Assembly (NCBI GenBank): GCA_003693705.1
Contig: RBZT01000855.1
Coordinates: 62,001 to 126,000 of the forward strand
DNA length: 64,000 bases
Origin: Polymyxa betae
Lineage: Eukaryota; Endomyxa; Phytomyxea; Plasmodiophorida; Plasmodiophoridae
Direction: 5' to 3'
How positions within the stretch are numbered: the first letter of the stretch is position 1; each line of letters opens with the position of its first letter. A program made the position numbers and the translations under genes. Positions 56,614-64,000 of the stretch are shown here, piece after piece. The notes under the pieces were generated by a model, which had not been told where the DNA came from, made no database searches, and saw nothing but the letters and a program-made list of their open reading frames with translations.

Positions 56614-59600
56614 TTAATCAATTACTTTGTAATCAGATAGATCATTGGAAAACACGCTCTCCAGGAATTCCTTGCACTGCTTTTTGTGAACCTGCGAAGC
56701 ACCAACAGCCTGACCAATTACTGAGCATTTGCAGGAAATTTTCAAGACAAAATTGCCTACAGATGACGCAACAGCCTTCCTTCCTACGTAGACAAGATCT
56801 GTTAATGAATTCAGTTGCTCCATCACTTTAGATATCCTGGGCGATACAAAGCTCCAAGCTCCTCCATTTGCTGGCTCCTCCTATACCAAGAGTCACCAGA
56901 TCATCCAGGAATGCAATAGGCTTTACCTGAGCCCAGATAATGTGTTTCATATTACCATACCGCGATAATTCCTGGCCAATCATCTCGAATGGAAAAGGGC
57001 TCAACTCCTGCTGGAATCAACCAAATGATTGGCAAGCAAACTGTATAGTACTACCTCCAAGCGAATGATAGCAAACTGATTTCCGTTTGCAACTGAATTT
57101 CTGGCCTTAACTAAGTCATAGTAGACTTTACCGGAACAAAGAATGACGCGAGTGATACTGGCACAGTTTGTGAAATTCGAACAATGCTTTTGCATCGAGC
57201 CATACCCGTTGTTTGCTCCGTCCCCGTTTTCTCCAATTACAGGCTTGAAGAATGTTCCTGGTTGCTACAACTATTCTTGAACAATGAATTTCAATATCTG
57301 TCGCTATTACGAATTCGTCAAGTGTTGATGTCGCTTCCGGCAACCGAAGAATCGTCTTGGGTCCAATCACTATAAGAGGCTTGCGAAAATTTCTCAACAT
57401 CTGATCGTAGGTTTAGTTTCAACATCTACCGTTAACTGACGTCATACCTGCCGTCGAAGAACATGAAAGTAGTTTGCAGGTGTTGTGCAGTTGACAACTG
57501 ACATATTCACAACATTGTCATTTCCGGAAAATTCTTCGCTATCGCATAGCTTATGCAATGGTAAATAGTAGTATCGAGAGTACCCAACTCTACATACTTG
57601 AAGTAATCGTTCGATTTTTGCAGTAGAATGCTCTGGTCCAGCACCATCTGTTGAAGTGTTAAACATCCTTAGAGTGTCGAATGACAGAAACAACCATATC
57701 CATGAGGAAGTACCATAACAATGCCAGATTGTCGAATCCATTTAGCTATCGGAAGTCATTATTGTCATCTCATAATACACAGTGAAGACCTTCCCCCGAA
57801 GCAATGAAATTGTCAACAATGGCCTGGGCTGTGTTCCAGAAATCACCAAACTAAGACGTCAGTACAAACGTATTTCGCGTTCCACTCAAAGTTACCTGGG
57901 CCTCCCAGATATTCAAGTTTTTTGGCGACTCCCAGTTATAGCCAAACTAAACATTCCAGTGAGCACAGAGGTTCATAACCGATCACAGTAGAATATTACC
58001 TCGAAGCCAAGAACGGCAAATTCTGAAAGATGGCTGTTGACCGCATAAAATTTTCCACATTCCCCTTCGAAATGGAAAAATGGTACGTATCTCTCATCAG
58101 TGTTTTGGTCGGTAAATGCTGCATGACGTTGCGAAAACGTCCCTGATACCCTCGCTTAGTTGGTGTTCCTATCCGCGCTGAGCTGTTATCGTACCTCGTT
58201 GCACATCTTGACCACATAGGCGTATATTGAACCCATCTTTCAATAATGCACCGAATGCTAAAGCTTCAGCAGTAGCCCAGTCAATCTGTTTGCCTGAATT
58301 CATCATTTCTTGTCGCGCCGAGATATGTGATTTAACGAGTCGAGGATGAACGGCGAATCCTTCAGGAACTTCAACCGACTTCAGCCCTACCTAAGACCAT
58401 GTTGATATTGCACTGCAACACATGAAAGGTTAATTGCCTTTTTCAGAAGCTCCAAATCAGCGCCCGTATTTACTGGGGCTTTCATATCAGAAGCCTGAAC
58501 AAACCCTTCCCAATTACATTGAAAATTCCATTTCTAAAATCGCATTAGAAAAATAAAGAAGATGGTAAACAGCAGACAGAGTCTGGTTTAAAGTCATCAG
58601 CAAGTTTTAGTTCTGACTCCAAAAACTGGCTCACGGTGGACTGAACTTTATCAAATACGGACTGAGTTTTAACACCTATAAAATGAACCTAAATACTTCG
58701 GCAATACAAACCCATCGCAATCTGGTACCCGTCATTTGCAGCTCCTCAGCGTATTTATGAACTACTGATGCCCTTGATCTAATATTTTTGTACAAAGTTG
58801 GCTGAAGCTGATTAATATACAGCAAAAAAATGTCTTCGCGTAGAAACGAATTTACCTGGGTAAAGCTTGGTTCATCCACTTCATTATGGCCTTGCTTTCG
58901 ATAAGTAAGCAAGTCTATAATTATGTCGTTCTTAAATTCCTTCCTGTAGTTCATTGCTACAACGCAGGCCCGATAAACAGCCTGTTAGCACTTAGAGCAA
59001 CATATACATTAGGTTGCAGCGAACAGCACCTCAGGATCTTCGCCTAAGCACACGGTTTAAAATCCAGAATAACTTGATACTGAATTCGATACCATTGACG
59101 TGAAGGACAGGGCAACGGATCATAGCAGCAACGTCAGAGGAGTAAGGTCCACTACGACCGTCAATCGGCTCCGTCGTATAGCCGATCTGATTATTCAAAA
59201 TAACATGAACTGTTCCTCCAGTAAAGAATCCTTTCAATTGAGAGAGTTGCAATGATTCAGTCACAACGCCCTGCAAAACAACATGAGTCCTCACTGAGCA
59301 CCAGTAAGCGACTTCGTACTTGACCGGAAAATGCTGCATCTCCATGGAACTGAATACATAAACTGGATTCCCCAAAATGGTCGCCCCCCATGTCTTGAAT
59401 GGCCTTCACTTTCCCCAACGCTACAGGATTAATCGCCTAAAGCTCTTTAACAATAAACAAAAATAAGAGAGTCAATGCAAGTCAACCTCAAGATGGCTCG
59501 GGTTGTGCAACAGCGAAATGTGAATGGGGCCATGATTGTTGAACTTTTTTGTTACTGAAGTTGCTGGAGGAATCATTAGACAAACGTATTTTCAGAAAAT

Positions 59601-60611
59601 ATTTATGGAATTACCAATATGTGATACAACATCGTCGCTGCCAACCTGACCTGATTCAAGTGTGTGGCTAGCGCCTTTCACTTTAGAGAATATTGCTCGC
59701 GGTGGATAATCTAGCAAGGCTACCAGCATATTAAGTCGGCCTGCATATCATTTGAATATGCGAAAATCAATTGAAATGCTAAACAACCTCGGTGAGGCAT
59801 GCCTATGACAACGTCTTCGATATTGGCGGCTGCTGCCTGTGAGAGCAGTGAATGAACTGCCACAAGAAAGGATTCGGATCCTTCTAATCCATATCGTTTG
59901 AACGCCCGAAATTTTTTTTGCATGTAATCATCAAATAGTTCGCTTTGATCTGACCATCCTTAGCGATGCTAGGAATGCAAGAGCAAGTACAGTACACATT
60001 AAAGAAAGTATATTCTTCTGAAGACCCGGCGATATCGGAATGGAAGTAATGGATTCGATCTGATCTATCATCCACTGTCTTTCCTTTACATCCTGTATCA
60101 TAGGGTAAATGAATGGATTTTTCAGGCACAGAATAGGTCCATACTGTGATGAACATAAACTCAGCACCAATAGATCTAGTGTATATATTTCTTAGATGAT
60201 CCAGAAGCGTGTCGGCAGTTGAACCAGAAAATTGATTAGATAGGCGAAAGCTAGCGATATCTTCGTCAGAAATGATATCCGACGATGACAGCTTATGGAA
60301 ATCGAGATTTAATTCTGGATGATCCCTTCGTAACATGGATTAAATCTTCTCAGCAATGTACTCGAGCCATACTTAATGGTTCTTCTTTCCAATGGGTCAA
60401 TATCAGCTACCAAGTGACCTAATCTTCGATAGGCATCAACTAACGCGAACATTCCAATACTCTGAATCAAGCTTCAGTCGATTTCCATAATCGTGCCCTC
60501 CATGGGAGGTTAGATCTGGCCAATATCAACCTGGCTAGAGAATAGGCGCCGGGAGCACCCCAAGACCGGTGCACGTCCAAACCGCTGTGAGATTGCGAAT
60601 CTAGAGAGCAT
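56614..60611 (-). CDS. OGDH: 2-oxoglutarate dehydrogenase E1, mitochondrial
   Basis: Thiamine-diphosphate E1 subunit of the TCA-cycle 2-oxoglutarate dehydrogenase complex. The first exon gives a mitochondrial presequence ([27 protein letters not shown]). It is followed by [40 protein letters not shown] and [20 protein letters not shown]. Then come [47 protein letters not shown] and [20 protein letters not shown]. After these follow [58 protein letters not shown] and [20 protein letters not shown]. About 20 introns. One near the 3' end (56710-56760, 51 bp) is stop-free and in frame. IGAEFMFI and the overall order favour OGDH over the 2-oxoadipate enzyme DHTKD1. Its start is divergent from kinesin-2. 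Confidence 0.93.
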
Positions 60612-61104
60612 TGGATCACTGCTACTTTAAACGATTAAATGTAAAACTAATAGACAAAAGATAAATGGCAGTGTGACAAAAGACAGACAGGCAGTGGATT
60701 TGTGGTCCATCGGCATGACAGATGTAACATTAAACAATCTATAGTGAACATTCCAACTCATGAGAGAGGTGAGAGAGGGCTTTTGAATTCTTCAAAGACA
60801 TAATCTATATCCATAGATAGACGGGAGAGATTGTCGTTCTGACCAACTGATGCTCGTTATTCTTCTTATAGCAGATGCTATGATCTATCAACGACCCGCA
60901 CCAATCAGAGCGTAACGTCTTGGTTGGGCACATTGGCTACATGTGCTTATCATGAGAATTGTATGAGAAAGGATTGGATTGGATTGGATTATTCTAGCTT
61001 GCTGATCTTTGTCAACAGAAGGCACTGTTCATTTTATCGAGAATGCGCATTGAAAGATAGACAGTTGGGATCGCTTTCTGTACAGTTTTAGTCGTCATCT
61101 GATA
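60612..61104. other. Divergent promoter region between OGDH and kinesin-2
   Basis: About 490 bp with no exon. Bases 60972-60990 contain three to four direct copies of the pentamer ATTGG; CCAAT-type boxes would read ATTGG on this strand, but a run of copies points to a microsatellite. Nothing else stands out. Confidence 0.4.

Positions 61105-64000
<2,896 letters not shown>

Noticed and set aside
60970-60992. Row of ATTGG as CCAAT boxes
   Set aside because: Direct tandem pentamers are better explained as a small microsatellite; no other promoter evidence.

Overview
This is nuclear DNA of a unicellular eukaryote with a compact genome. It holds about 40 protein-coding genes on both strands, mostly with several short GT-AG introns (about 32-80 bp, commonly near 50 bp). 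Neighbouring stop codons can lie only 30 bp apart. Genes for a heterotrimeric-type kinesin-2 motor and a WDR49/WDR64-like EF-hand/WD40 protein suggest a flagellated stage. Mitochondrial genes (Tim13, 2-oxoglutarate dehydrogenase E1, threonine dehydrogenase, two PPR proteins) show an ordinary respiring mitochondrion. Two introns carry plant-type telomere-like TTTAGGG repeats. I cannot name the species; a flagellated protist (for example a rhizarian or an early holozoan/fungal-lineage protist) would fit. No tRNA, rRNA, CRISPR or intact mobile element was recognised. LAYOUT 1-13 kb: a drug/metabolite-transporter-like membrane protein running off the left edge, a Nup58-like nucleoporin, a ZnT6-type zinc-transporter subunit, a hypothetical gene, the ribosome-quality-control factor NEMF/Rqc2, an ER-type membrane protein with a possible RWD-like domain, a membrane RING protein, and a membrane-anchored ankyrin-JmjC protein. 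13-26 kb: an F-box/kelch protein, Tim13, two unrecognised genes, threonine dehydrogenase, the EF-hand/WD40 protein and an erythromycin-esterase-like enzyme. 26-36 kb: PAN3, a NOXRED1-like reductase, coiled-coil and TPR proteins, TMEM258/OST5, KTI12 and RPP40. 36-51 kb: a seven-TM hybrid histidine kinase, ENY2/Sus1, an unknown gene, a C2H2 zinc-finger protein, RPS9, a tandem pair of PPR genes and VPS51. 51-64 kb: a bacterial-type TIR protein with a transmembrane tail, SRRM1, a repeat-rich SUEL-lectin surface protein interrupted by an assembly gap, EAF6, OGDH E1 and the 5' part of kinesin-2. HOW THE GENES RELATE: there is no operon-like logic; neighbours are mostly unrelated housekeeping genes, often divergent or convergent. 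Items worth a second look are the intron-bearing TIR gene of bacterial architecture, the erythromycin-esterase homologue with a possible mitochondrial presequence, the NEMF start codon apparently split by an intron, and stop-free introns whose length is a multiple of three. Exon boundaries were placed by eye from GT/AG sites, reading frame and family similarity, so individual junctions may be off by a few bases.
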